A DNA stretch of 64,000 bases from contig CANMUP010000002.1 in assembly GCA_947501105.1 (NCBI GenBank), forward strand, positions 827,999-891,998, in the 5' to 3' direction. The notes beneath the pieces were generated by a model that made no database searches, was not told the origin of the DNA, and was given only the letters and a program-made list of their open reading frames with translations. Below are positions 55,953 through 64,000 of this stretch, piece after piece. Source of the stretch: an uncultured Flaviramulus sp. (GTDB taxonomy: Bacteria; Bacteroidota; Bacteroidia; Flavobacteriales; Flavobacteriaceae). The position numbers and the translations under genes were made by a program. Position 1 is the stretch's first letter. Each line of letters opens with the position of its first letter.

Positions 55953-57020
55953 ATGCGTTTTAAAAAATTTCTTGCCTCTCTTCTCCAATCCATAATGTTT
56001 TGGACGTTAGCATTTTTTCTTTTCTTTTTTTTGAAATATAATGGACTAGAGAAGGAACTAGAGGTTTATACAGATGAGATATTATATCTTCCAGTTTCAG
56101 AGTTTTATCAATATGCAATTTTATTAGGGTTTCTAATAGGTATATTTTATGCTATAATTGAATTTTTATTCGACAAATATCTTAGTAAAAAACTCGTGTT
56201 GGGTATAAGCATAATTATTAAATCTCTAATTTATTTTATTCTTATCATAATTGTACTCAGCATATTCTCTGTTTTTATAGAAGAACAAATAGATATTGAT
56301 TTGTCTAATGATCGTGGTTGGTGGCATACAGATCCATTTTTTTGGAATACCATTATATATTTTATAACATCATCTATTATTTTTTCCTTAATAAAGATTG
56401 CAAACGATAAATTTGGACCAGGTGTTTTTTTAAATATGTTATTAGGAAAATATAAAAAACCTAAAGAAGAAGAACGTATTTTAATGTTTGTAGACCTTAA
56501 GGATTCAACAAAAATAGCGGAGCATTTAGGGCATGAAGCCTACAGTAAGTTTATTCAGGATTGTTTTAGTGATTTAAATAGTGTTTTAAGAACTTATGAG
56601 GCCGATATCTATCAATATGTAGGTGATGAAGCTGTAATTAGCTGGAATACTAAAAAGGGATTCCGCAAAAATAATTGCGTCAATTTATTTTTTGCATTTC
56701 TTGATAGGTTAAATAGTAGGCAAAAGTATTATCTTCAAAAATATAATTATACGCCTGAATTTAAAGCAGGCCTGCACTGTGGAAAATTAATGATAGCAGA
56801 AGTGGGTACAATTAAAAAGGAGCTAGCTTACCATGGAGATGTTATTAATACAGCATCTAGAATTCAAAGCTTATGTAATATGTATAATTCTGAATTATTA
56901 GTATCTCAATCTTTGTTGGAAAGATCTTTAATAGAATTAAAATATAAAGCAGTATTAATAGGAGATACGGAGTTAAGAGGAAGAGAAGAAAAACTTAAAA
57001 TTTATTCAGTTATTAGATAA
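55953..57020 (+). CDS. Membrane class III adenylate/guanylate cyclase
   Basis: 355 residues. Four membrane helices (1-150) are followed by a class III cyclase domain (about 170-345): first metal Asp in LMFVDLKDSTKIA, second in YQYVGDEAVISW, and GLHCGKLMIAEVG with NTASRIQSLC near the end. The substrate-specifying Lys/Asp pair cannot be set confidently, so cAMP or cGMP is open. No sensory domain beyond the membrane part was seen. Confidence 0.85.
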   Translation: MRFKKFLASLLQSIMFWTLAFFLFFFLKYNGLEKELEVYTDEILYLPVSEFYQYAILLGFLIGIFYAIIEFLFDKYLSKKLVLGISIIIKSLIYFILIIIVLSIFSVFIEEQIDIDLSNDRGWWHTDPFFWNTIIYFITSSIIFSLIKIANDKFGPGVFLNMLLGKYKKPKEEERILMFVDLKDSTKIAEHLGHEAYSKFIQDCFSDLNSVLRTYEADIYQYVGDEAVISWNTKKGFRKNNCVNLFFAFLDRLNSRQKYYLQKYNYTPEFKAGLHCGKLMIAEVGTIKKELAYHGDVINTASRIQSLCNMYNSELLVSQSLLERSLIELKYKAVLIGDTELRGREEKLKIYSVIR

Positions 57021-57035
57021 AAAATATCTTTAGCT

Positions 57036-57067
57036 AAAAAAACCGACTCGCAAGAGACGGGTTTTTT
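57036..57067. terminator. Bidirectional terminator
   Basis: An imperfect stem, AACCGACTC with GAGACGGGTT around GCAA, flanked by A- and T-runs, lies between the convergent cyclase and amidohydrolase-fusion genes. Confidence 0.75.
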
Positions 57068-57071
57068 AGTT

Positions 57072-60000
57072 TTAATGAGAACCTACATGGCAACCGCAAG
57101 TACCGCGAGTGAAACTTTGTGTTTCTTCATGCCAAGGAAATGCTTGGTTGTATTTGGAGTTTTCCCAATAAAACTTTGAACGTTCTTTAGGTTCGTTTCC
57201 AATTTCGTTCATCGTTTCAGTATCATACATACGGCCGTTAATCATAGTGTATATAATACTTTCTGAATTTCTAATATCATCTAACGGGTTTTTATTCATC
57301 ACGATTAAATCTGCTAACTTTCCTTTTTTAAGAGAGCCAATATCATTAGCAGCTCCAATATAATTTGCTCCATTAATTGTAGCAGCTTTTAAAGCTTCAT
57401 GATTTGACATTCCACCCTGTTGAAGCAACCATAGTTCCCAATGGGCGCCTAACCCTTGTAATTGCCCATGAGCACCAAGATTTACTTTAACCCCAGCATC
57501 ACTAAGCGTTTTGCAAGTTTTAGAAACTAGTATATGGCCGTTTTCATATTCTTCATTTGGAATCATAATGCGATGCCTTGAGCGTGAATCAATAATACCT
57601 CTTGGTGTGTATTTTAAAAGTTTTTCATTTTCCCAAACATTAGTGTTTTGATACCAGAACATTTCACCATTCATGCCACCGTAATTTACAATCAGGGTAG
57701 GTGTATAGCCTACATTACTATTTCCCCAAAGTTCTAAAACATCTTTATAAACTGGAGCAACCGGAATATTATGTTCAACACCAGTATGCCCATCCATTAT
57801 CATAGTAATGTTATGATAGAATGTCGACCCTCCTTCTGGAACAACAAAAATGCCCTCTTCGCGTGCAGCCTGCAATACTTGTTGTCTTTGTTCACGCCTT
57901 GGTTGGTTATAACTTTTAACAGACAATGCTCCAAAAGCTTTAGTCCTTCTAATTGATGAACGAGCATCTTCAATATTATTAATAACAGCTTTAAAATCAC
58001 CGTCAGCCCCATAAAGAATAAATCCAGTAGAGTAGAGTCTTGGTCCAACAAGAGTTCCATTTTTTTGTAATTCTGAAAGTGCGAACACAGTTTCAGAATG
58101 TGCTGAAGGATCATGAGCAGTGGTAACACCATAAGCTAAATTAGCATAAAATTGCCAGTGTTTTTGGGTTGTTAGACCATAACGAAAACCGCCAATATGT
58201 GCATGAGCATCTACCATTCCTGGCATGATTGTTTTTCCTGAAACATCATAAATTTTCGCATCTGAAGGAATAGAAACATCGGATGTATTTCCTATAGTTT
58301 CTATTACATTGTTATTGATAACAATGGTTCCTCTTTCTATGATTTCATTACCTTCCATTGTAATAATTCTAGCACCTTTTAATACAATTTTACCTTGAGG
58401 TTTATCTGTTTTTACTTCTAAGTTGATTTTAGTTCCTTTTTCAACAAGCTTGGTATCTTCTGAAATAGAAGTAGAATAATATTGATTTCCAAGTGTCCAA
58501 TGTAACAGATTACTGTCTTTTGACCAATGTAAATTAATACCAGCATCTTTTGACAATTTTGTAACAGGAACAAACTTAGTTTTATCAGTTAAATCTATAG
58601 TCTTACCAGCTTTGGGCATAGGAGATATGTATACTTTATGTAAATGAACAAAGGCTATCCAATTACCATCAGGACTGGGCACTAGAATATTTCCGTGCTT
58701 AGATTTTGCAAGAATACGTTCGTCAAAACCATTTAGATCTACACTCTTTAATTCTTTGGTTATGCTGCCAAAAAATTGCCCTCCTTTTTGGTAAATAACT
58801 CTTGTATTGTCTTTATTAAACATTGGGTAATCTCCTTCCTTAGATATACGTTTTGGATTGGATCCGTCAGCATCCATAAAATATAACCCAGTTTTTTTTG
58901 TAAAAGTTCTCCCTTGTTCATTGTTTCCTCCTTCTTTTCTGTAAACAATACGACTTCCATTATGTGAATAAGAAGGGTTTCTATAAATACCTTTTTCCGA
59001 AGATAATTTTGTTGGCGCTCCTCCATTGGTTGAGATCGAGTATATAGCACCTAAACTTTCATCGTTCCAAGTAACATAAATTATTGTTTTTCCATCAGGT
59101 GAGAAGGCAGGTTCAAATTCAAAATCGGTTCCTGAGGTCAAACGCTTCGCTTTTCCATTTGGCATTTTTTGAATATATAAATGCCCCAAGGCATTAAAAG
59201 CAATTGATTTACCATCTGGAGAAGTAGTTGCATGGCGAATCACTTTTGCGTCAAATGTATCTGGAGAAACGGGAGTATCAAATTCAATGGCTTTTGCAAT
59301 TTTAATTATGGCATTAACTTGAAATGGAATGTCTACAACTTTAAGTGAATTGATATTAATCTTATTGATTTTTCCTCCAGACCAAATGATTATATCTTCA
59401 TTATTTGGCATCCAGTTGAAATTAGTATAAACACCAAAAATCGCCCAAGCTTCTTGTTGGTCTTTATTAAGTTGGTCATAGATTGGCCATTCTTCACCAG
59501 TTTCTAAATCATGTATATATAATACGGATTTAGTACGGACACGTTTCACAAAAGCTAGTTTTTTTCCATCCCTAGAAATTTGAGGACGAGCAGCACCTCC
59601 TGGACCACCAGTGACTCTATTAGTTTTTCCCGTTTTCATATCATAACGGTTTATAGCATAGATTTGACTGTTAGGGTTTTTATTGTATTGAAAGAAACCA
59701 CCTGGGTAAACATCTTCGCTATAATATAAATACTTTCCGTCTGGAGACAGAGTAGGTTCATTAACATCTTGTTGGTCGTTTTTCTTTTTTGTAAGCTGAA
59801 TGCCGCTACCCCCGGTTTTATGATACATCCACATTTCGCCAGCACCAAGAGAACGAGTGGAAGTAAAGTGCTTTCTTGCAATTAAATAATTTCCATCTGG
59901 TGTCCAAATGGCATTGTTTAATAATCTAAATTTTTCTTTTGTGATTTGTTTGGCTTCTGAGCCATCACTATTCATAATCCAAATATTATCACCACCACCA

Positions 60001-60329
60001 GCATCGCTAGTAAAAGATATATATTTTCCATTAGGGCTAAAACGCGGTTGAATTTCAAAAGGAAGCCCTTCTCTTAAAACCTTTGCCTTTCCACCATTAA
60101 TATCTAGCTTATAAATATCTCCTAGTAAATCAAAAACGATTGATTTTCCATCTGGACTTATATCAAGATTCATCCATGTACCTTCATTGGTGGACAGTTT
60201 TAGATCTTTAAAACCCCAATTTCCCTCAGGGTTAGAAACATCCCAAGGCTTTTCTTTTTTTTCTTCTTGAGAAAATGAATATAGAGTGATAAATGAAATA
60301 AAGACTGCGATAAATTGAATACGCTTCAT
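57072..60329 (-). CDS. TolB-like propeller fused to amidohydrolase
   Basis: 1085 residues, exported (signal peptide ending YSFSQ). Residues ~40-600 are a TolB/PD40 beta-propeller region with repeated SPDGK-type motifs (ISPDGKSIVFDLLGD, FSPNGKYISF, LSPDGKYLYY, FSPDGKTIIY). Residues ~660-1050 are an amidohydrolase: the first metal motif is VDAHAHIG, then further His/Asp motifs including HNITMIMDGHTGVEH and NLGAHGQLQGLGAHWE. A Cys/His-rich tail (CGCHVGSH) ends the protein. Such fusions are thought to be peptidase or imidazolonepropionase-like hydrolases; substrate unknown. Confidence 0.88.
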   Translation of the reverse strand: MKRIQFIAVFISFITLYSFSQEEKKEKPWDVSNPEGNWGFKDLKLSTNEGTWMNLDISPDGKSIVFDLLGDIYKLDINGGKAKVLREGLPFEIQPRFSPNGKYISFTSDAGGGDNIWIMNSDGSEAKQITKEKFRLLNNAIWTPDGNYLIARKHFTSTRSLGAGEMWMYHKTGGSGIQLTKKKNDQQDVNEPTLSPDGKYLYYSEDVYPGGFFQYNKNPNSQIYAINRYDMKTGKTNRVTGGPGGAARPQISRDGKKLAFVKRVRTKSVLYIHDLETGEEWPIYDQLNKDQQEAWAIFGVYTNFNWMPNNEDIIIWSGGKINKININSLKVVDIPFQVNAIIKIAKAIEFDTPVSPDTFDAKVIRHATTSPDGKSIAFNALGHLYIQKMPNGKAKRLTSGTDFEFEPAFSPDGKTIIYVTWNDESLGAIYSISTNGGAPTKLSSEKGIYRNPSYSHNGSRIVYRKEGGNNEQGRTFTKKTGLYFMDADGSNPKRISKEGDYPMFNKDNTRVIYQKGGQFFGSITKELKSVDLNGFDERILAKSKHGNILVPSPDGNWIAFVHLHKVYISPMPKAGKTIDLTDKTKFVPVTKLSKDAGINLHWSKDSNLLHWTLGNQYYSTSISEDTKLVEKGTKINLEVKTDKPQGKIVLKGARIITMEGNEIIERGTIVINNNVIETIGNTSDVSIPSDAKIYDVSGKTIMPGMVDAHAHIGGFRYGLTTQKHWQFYANLAYGVTTAHDPSAHSETVFALSELQKNGTLVGPRLYSTGFILYGADGDFKAVINNIEDARSSIRRTKAFGALSVKSYNQPRREQRQQVLQAAREEGIFVVPEGGSTFYHNITMIMDGHTGVEHNIPVAPVYKDVLELWGNSNVGYTPTLIVNYGGMNGEMFWYQNTNVWENEKLLKYTPRGIIDSRSRHRIMIPNEEYENGHILVSKTCKTLSDAGVKVNLGAHGQLQGLGAHWELWLLQQGGMSNHEALKAATINGANYIGAANDIGSLKKGKLADLIVMNKNPLDDIRNSESIIYTMINGRMYDTETMNEIGNEPKERSKFYWENSKYNQAFPWHEETQSFTRGTCGCHVGSH

Positions 60330-60425
60330 ATGATTATTTTTATTGAACCCTAAAGTTAGCTATAAAAAAGAAATTATAATCAATAAATCACATTGAAAAC
60401 CTTTGGTTTGGAAAAAGGTGAAATA

Positions 60426-60456
60426 AAAAAATCCGACTCTTTCGAATCGGATTTTT
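60426..60456 (-). terminator. Terminator of the thrS-infC-rpmI-rplT operon
   Basis: AAAAATCCGACTC and GAATCGGATTTTT pair around TTTC with one mismatch, about 40 bases downstream of rplT. Confidence 0.82.
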
Positions 60457-60494
60457 ATTAAGCGAATAATATGTTTTACAATAGGCGAAACGCC

Positions 60495-60839
60495 TTATTT
60501 TACTTTCTCTATTACAGCTTTAAAAGCTTCAGGATTATTCATAGCCAAATCTGCTAAAACCTTACGGTTTAATTCAATATCATTAGCTTTTAATGCTCCC
60601 ATAAATTGAGAATAAGATAAACCATGTTCTCTGGCTCCAGCGTTAATACGCGTAATCCATAAAGCACGGAATGTTCTCTTTTTGTTTCTACGGTCTCTAT
60701 ACGAGTATTGCATCGCTTTGTCAACCGCATTTTTTGCTACTGTCCAAACGTTTTTACGACGTCCAAAGTAACCTTTTGCTTGTTTTATTACCTTTTTTCT
60801 TCTGGCTCTTTTGGCTACAGAATTTACTGATCTTGGCAT
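60495..60839 (-). CDS. rplT: 50S ribosomal protein L20
   Basis: 114 residues, typical: [40 protein letters not shown], and [20 protein letters not shown]. It binds 23S rRNA early in large-subunit assembly; in other bacteria it represses its own operon. Last gene of infC-rpmI-rplT, 100 bases after rpmI. Confidence 0.98.
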   Translation of the reverse strand: MPRSVNSVAKRARRKKVIKQAKGYFGRRKNVWTVAKNAVDKAMQYSYRDRRNKKRTFRALWITRINAGAREHGLSYSQFMGALKANDIELNRKVLADLAMNNPEAFKAVIEKVK

Positions 60840-60939
60840 AATTTTAATTGTTTTTTTGTAGTAGGCGGACGATAAATCGACTCTTTTAAATGCCTAACTC
60901 CAGGGTTTATAAATTTGTTTTAACCGATTAAAACTTTTG

Positions 60940-61137
60940 TTACTTTAAGCGTAACATGGTTTTAATATTGTCCTCATCTGCTTTATGTACTAAACCATCA
61001 TGAGTTAATTTAAGCTTACGCTTTTTAGACTTCTTTGTTAAGATATGACTCTTAAAAGCGTGCTTTCTTTTAATTTTCCCAGTACCTGTAAGCTTAAAAC
61101 GCTTTTTAGCACTAGATTTTGTTTTCATTTTAGGCAT
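60940..61137 (-). CDS. rpmI: 50S ribosomal protein L35
   Basis: 65 residues, typical basic protein: [40 protein letters not shown]. Sixty-two bases downstream of infC. Confidence 0.98.
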   Translation of the reverse strand: MPKMKTKSSAKKRFKLTGTGKIKRKHAFKSHILTKKSKKRKLKLTHDGLVHKADEDNIKTMLRLK

Positions 61138-61199
61138 TTTTTCTCCTAGTTTTTAATTATTTCGCTTAATTATCTTTAATCCTGAAAATTCAGGAGTGT

Positions 61200-61745
61200 T
61201 TATTTTTTTGGAGCAATAAACATGGTCATACGTTTACCTTCTAAACGAGGCATTTGCTCAACTTTACCATATTCTTCAAGATCTTGTGCCAATCTTAATA
61301 ATAAGATATGACCTTTCTCTTTAAATATTATTGATCGTCCTTTAAAAAACACAAAAGCTTTTAGTTTTGCACCTTCTTTTAAGAACTTCTCAGCATGTTT
61401 CTTTTTAAAATCGTAATCATGATCGTCTGTATTCGGACCAAAACGAATTTCTTTTATGATAACTTTTGTTGCTTTAGATTTTAAAGCTTTATCACGTTTC
61501 TTTTGCTCGTAAAGAAACTTTTTATAGTCCATAACCTTACAAACAGGAGGATCTGCATTTGGTGAAATCTCTACAAGATCTAACTCTTGCTCGTTTGCTA
61601 TTCTCATAGCATCACCTTTGGTGTAAATACCAATTTCTACATTATCTCCAACAAGACGCACTTTTTGTGCAGTAATTTTAGAGTTAATTTTGTGTTTGTC
61701 CTCTTGTGAAACCCTTCTAGGTTGCTGTCTTCTTCTAATTGCTAT
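61200..61745 (-). CDS. infC: Translation initiation factor IF-3, probable AUA start
   Basis: 181 residues when started at ATA (61743-61745). From there the protein reads [20 protein letters not shown], the normal IF-3 N-terminus. The first standard start codon in frame is a GTG 28 codons later, which would delete the start of the N-terminal domain; no ATG/GTG/TTG lies between the upstream stop and ATA. ATT two codons on is an alternative. Blocks include [20 protein letters not shown] and [15 protein letters not shown]. In E. coli infC starts at AUU and IF-3 represses it by rejecting non-AUG starts; the same control is likely here. Confidence 0.93.
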   Translation of the reverse strand: MAIRRRQQPRRVSQEDKHKINSKITAQKVRLVGDNVEIGIYTKGDAMRIANEQELDLVEISPNADPPVCKVMDYKKFLYEQKKRDKALKSKATKVIIKEIRFGPNTDDHDYDFKKKHAEKFLKEGAKLKAFVFFKGRSIIFKEKGHILLLRLAQDLEEYGKVEQMPRLEGKRMTMFIAPKK

Positions 61746-61778
61746 GGCGTTATGTTTTTAAATTAAACTTAATTGTTT

Positions 61779-63713
61779 TTAAAACGTTTTTAACGTTTTG
61801 CTTATTTCTTCTTTTATAATTTCAGAGAAATCTTCAATAGAAATCATTCCCAAATCTTCTCCACCATGCTTACGCACAGTTATTTTTCCTTCTTGCTCTT
61901 CTTGCTCCCCTATAATAATCATATATGGGTGTTTTTGCATTTCAGCTTCACGAATTTTCTTCCCTATAGTCTCATTTCTATGGTCTACGAGGGCGCGAAT
62001 TTCGTTATTTTCTAGCAAATTTAAAACTTTTTCAGAGTATTTTTCATATTTCTCGCTTAATGATAAAATAATTGTCTGAATTGGCATAAGCCAAAGCGGA
62101 AAATTACCACCAGTATGCTCCAGCAATAAAGCAACAAAACGTTCCATACTTCCGAAAGGAGCACGGTGTATCATAATTGGTCTATGTAGCTCATTATCAC
62201 TACCCTTATAAGTTAATTCGAAACGCTCAGGTAAGTTGTAATCAACTTGTATTGTACCTAATTGCCAACGTCTTCCCAAAGCATCCTTCACCATAAAATC
62301 TAACTTAGGACCATAAAATGCAGCTTCACCAGTTTCAATCACATAATCCAAACCTTTATCATTAGCGGCATTAATTATTGCTTGTTCTGCTTTTTCCCAA
62401 TTTTCAACATCACCAATATATTTGTCTGGATTTTCTGGATCCCTTACAGAAACTTGTGCTGTAAAATTTTCAAACCCTAAAGAACCAAATACATAAAGAA
62501 CTAAATCTATAACATCTTTAAACTCTTTGTCTAATTGATCAGGTGTGCAAAATAAATGCGCATCATCTTGAGTAAAACCTCTTACACGAGTTAACCCATG
62601 TAATTCACCACTTTGTTCGTACCTATAAACGGTACCAAATTCAGCAAAACGTTTTGGTAAATCTTTGTAGCTCCATTGCGAACTTTTATAAATTTCGCAG
62701 TGATGCGGGCAGTTCATAGGTTTTAATAAAAACTCTTCATCTTCTTTTGGAGTGTGAATCGGTTGGAAACTATCTTCACCATATTTAGCATAGTGCCCAG
62801 AAGTTACATATAACTCTTTCTGACCAATATGTGGTGTCACCACCATTTCGTATCCAGCTTTTTTCTGAGCAGCTTTTAAAAAGTTTTCCAAACGCTCACG
62901 CAACGCTGCGCCTTTAGGTAACCATAAAGGTAAACCTTGCCCAACTTTTTGTGAAAACGTAAAAAGCTCTAACTCTTTTCCTAATTTTCTATGGTCTCGT
63001 TTTTTAGCTTCTTCAAGCATTTCTAGGTATTCAGTAAGTTCCTTTTGCTTAGGGAACGAAATACCATAAACACGAGTTAATTGCTGTTTGTTTTCATCTC
63101 CACGCCAGTATGCTCCTGCAACACTTAAAACTTTAACCGCTTTTATAATACTAGTATTTGGTATATGCCCACCACGGCATAAATCTGTAAACGTAGAGTG
63201 GTCACAAAAAGTAATTGTACCATCTTCAAGGTTTTCTATTAACTCAGTTTTAAACTCATTGCCCTTATATAAAGCTAAAGCTTCAGCTTTTGTAGCAGAC
63301 CGCATTTTAAAATCATGCTTACCACGAGCAATCTCTATCATTTTAGTTTCAATAGATTTAAAATCTTTTTCCGAAACCGCATGCTCACCAAAATCTACAT
63401 CATAATAAAACCCATTTTCAATAGCAGGACCAATAGTAAGCTTTGCACCATTATATAACTCTTCAATAGCCTGTGCTAAAACGTGTGCCGAACTATGCCA
63501 AAAAGCAGTTTTACCAGCATCATCTCTCCATGTATATAAAACTAAAGAACCATCTGTTGTTAAAGGTGTTGTGGTTTCCACAGTAGTATCATTAAAATTA
63601 GCCGAAATTACATTTCGCGCAAATCCTTCACTTATGCTTTTAGCAACATCCATTGGTGTAACGTTTTCTTCAAACGTTTTCACACTGCCATCAGGTAATG
63701 TTATATGTATCAT
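61779..63713 (-). CDS. thrS: Threonyl-tRNA synthetase
   Basis: 644 residues with the full domain set: TGS (1-60), the second additional editing domain with [10 protein letters not shown] and the [12 protein letters not shown] region, class II catalytic core (motif 2 around [20 protein letters not shown], motif 3 [18 protein letters not shown], zinc Cys in [11 protein letters not shown]), and the anticodon-binding domain. First gene of the thrS-infC-rpmI-rplT unit; infC begins 33 bases after it. Confidence 0.97.
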   Translation of the reverse strand: MIHITLPDGSVKTFEENVTPMDVAKSISEGFARNVISANFNDTTVETTTPLTTDGSLVLYTWRDDAGKTAFWHSSAHVLAQAIEELYNGAKLTIGPAIENGFYYDVDFGEHAVSEKDFKSIETKMIEIARGKHDFKMRSATKAEALALYKGNEFKTELIENLEDGTITFCDHSTFTDLCRGGHIPNTSIIKAVKVLSVAGAYWRGDENKQQLTRVYGISFPKQKELTEYLEMLEEAKKRDHRKLGKELELFTFSQKVGQGLPLWLPKGAALRERLENFLKAAQKKAGYEMVVTPHIGQKELYVTSGHYAKYGEDSFQPIHTPKEDEEFLLKPMNCPHHCEIYKSSQWSYKDLPKRFAEFGTVYRYEQSGELHGLTRVRGFTQDDAHLFCTPDQLDKEFKDVIDLVLYVFGSLGFENFTAQVSVRDPENPDKYIGDVENWEKAEQAIINAANDKGLDYVIETGEAAFYGPKLDFMVKDALGRRWQLGTIQVDYNLPERFELTYKGSDNELHRPIMIHRAPFGSMERFVALLLEHTGGNFPLWLMPIQTIILSLSEKYEKYSEKVLNLLENNEIRALVDHRNETIGKKIREAEMQKHPYMIIIGEQEEQEGKITVRKHGGEDLGMISIEDFSEIIKEEISKTLKTF

Positions 63714-63736
63714 TAAAATAAATTAAATTCAGTTCG

Positions 63737-63767
63737 CAAAGATACTAGTATAAATAAATACATACAA
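63737..63767 (-). promoter_or_regulatory. Promoter of the thrS operon
   Basis: On the minus strand TTG (63765-63767), a 20-base spacer and TATCTTTG (63737-63744) match the Bacteroidota consensus, 23 bases before the thrS start. No T-box-like leader is present in the short 5' region. Confidence 0.65.
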
Positions 63768-63794
63768 TATATATATAGGTATAATTTTTTTATA

Positions 63795-63882
63795 GCGTTC
63801 CCTTCCTTATGGTCGGGTCGGGCTATCCATTATATCTTTTTTATGGTACCTCAAAAAAGGATGTCATTTCTATCCCTAACGC
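63795..63882. repeat. Structured intergenic element
   Basis: Nested inverted repeats: GCGTT (63795-63799) with AACGC (63878-63882), and CTTTTTT (63836-63842) with AAAAAAG (63853-63859), with GGGCTATCC and TATCCC between. I have the impression that similar sequences recur between genes in Flavobacteriaceae, so it may be a dispersed repeat or small RNA rather than part of thrS control. The last 118 bases of the window show no gene. Confidence 0.45.
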
Positions 63883-64000
63883 GGGTTTATTAGTTGAGTT
63901 CTTTTTATTAATCATAAAGCAGCACACTTTAATTATGTAAAAGAAGTTAAGTCATTCAAAAAAGTTTTTGCTCTTTAGGGTTTTTGAGAGTTAAAAAAAG

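Noticed and set aside
57771..59881. Several short frames within the amidohydrolase fusion
   Set aside because: All lie in other frames of a continuous 1085-residue protein with repeated SPDGK motifs.
1..64000. CRISPR arrays
   Set aside because: No regularly spaced 25-40-base repeats were seen on reading; no cas genes.
63714..64000. T-box or attenuator leader for thrS
   Set aside because: The probable promoter is only 23 bases from the start codon, leaving no room; the palindromic element lies upstream of the promoter.

Overview
The window looks like a Flavobacteriaceae (Bacteroidota) chromosome. The signs are AT-rich DNA, SusC/SusD transporters, a type-B (CTnDOT-like) conjugation gene set, a DUF6520 peptide, a split two-gene transketolase, promoters of the TTG-N17-20-TAnnTTTG kind, and the housekeeping order thrS-infC-rpmI-rplT. 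It splits at a tRNA-Lys gene (40929-41001): almost everything to its left looks accessory or mobile, and everything to its right is ordinary core genome.

Left part. Positions 1-6896 hold a DNA-damage-tolerance cassette: a LexA-like S24 repressor and an exonuclease/GIY-YIG protein on the minus strand, divergent from a DinB polymerase, a second short DnaE-type polymerase and an SRAP (HMCES/YedK) protein. A 35-bp inverted repeat lies in the shared promoter. Positions 7305-15290 are a five-gene type I restriction locus in the order hsdM-hsdS-prrC-hsdR-DUF5655. The third gene keeps the ABC ATPase motifs and the spaced Arg/Glu/His triad of the PrrC anticodon nuclease, so it reads as a restriction system with a tRNA-cutting back-up. 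After a small XRE regulator and about 850 bases of structured non-coding DNA comes a SusC-SusD-TlpA operon, convergent with a DUF6520 secreted peptide and a MauE/DoxX membrane protein. Next are a PAS-AraC regulator and a STAS-like protein, divergent from an 798-residue fusion of an alpha-oxoamine synthase with a GNAT-type N-acyltransferase.

Positions 27433-40693 are the right-hand part of an integrative conjugative element. They carry RteC, an excisionase-like HTH protein, a winged-helix/DnaC-like replication pair, a HipBA-type toxin-antitoxin pair with a perfect 18-bp operator, an amidase, type IV secretion genes (VirB2/3/4/5/6/8/10/9-like) and a tyrosine integrase next to tRNA-Lys. No relaxase, coupling ATPase or second att repeat was seen, so the left end is probably outside the window and the upstream cassettes may be its cargo. 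The tRNA-Lys acceptor stem has one mismatch on the integrase side, as expected if the element supplied the 3' end.

Right part (41148-64000). This holds shikimate kinase, a phosphoribosyltransferase, an S4 RNA-binding protein, an FKBP-like lipoprotein, a beta-barrel protein, split transketolase with an unrelated secreted protein between its halves, tgt, an LptF/LptG-family permease, an EamA transporter, accA, dnaB, several small or uncharacterised proteins, a nucleotidyl cyclase, a TolB-like/amidohydrolase fusion, and thrS-infC-rpmI-rplT. infC appears to start at AUA.

The candidates most worth attention are the PrrC-bearing restriction locus, the oxoamine synthase-GNAT fusion (possibly a one-polypeptide sphingolipid- or sulfonolipid-type synthase), the SusCD/TlpA/MauE/DUF6520 locus, and the self-regulated mutagenesis cassette.
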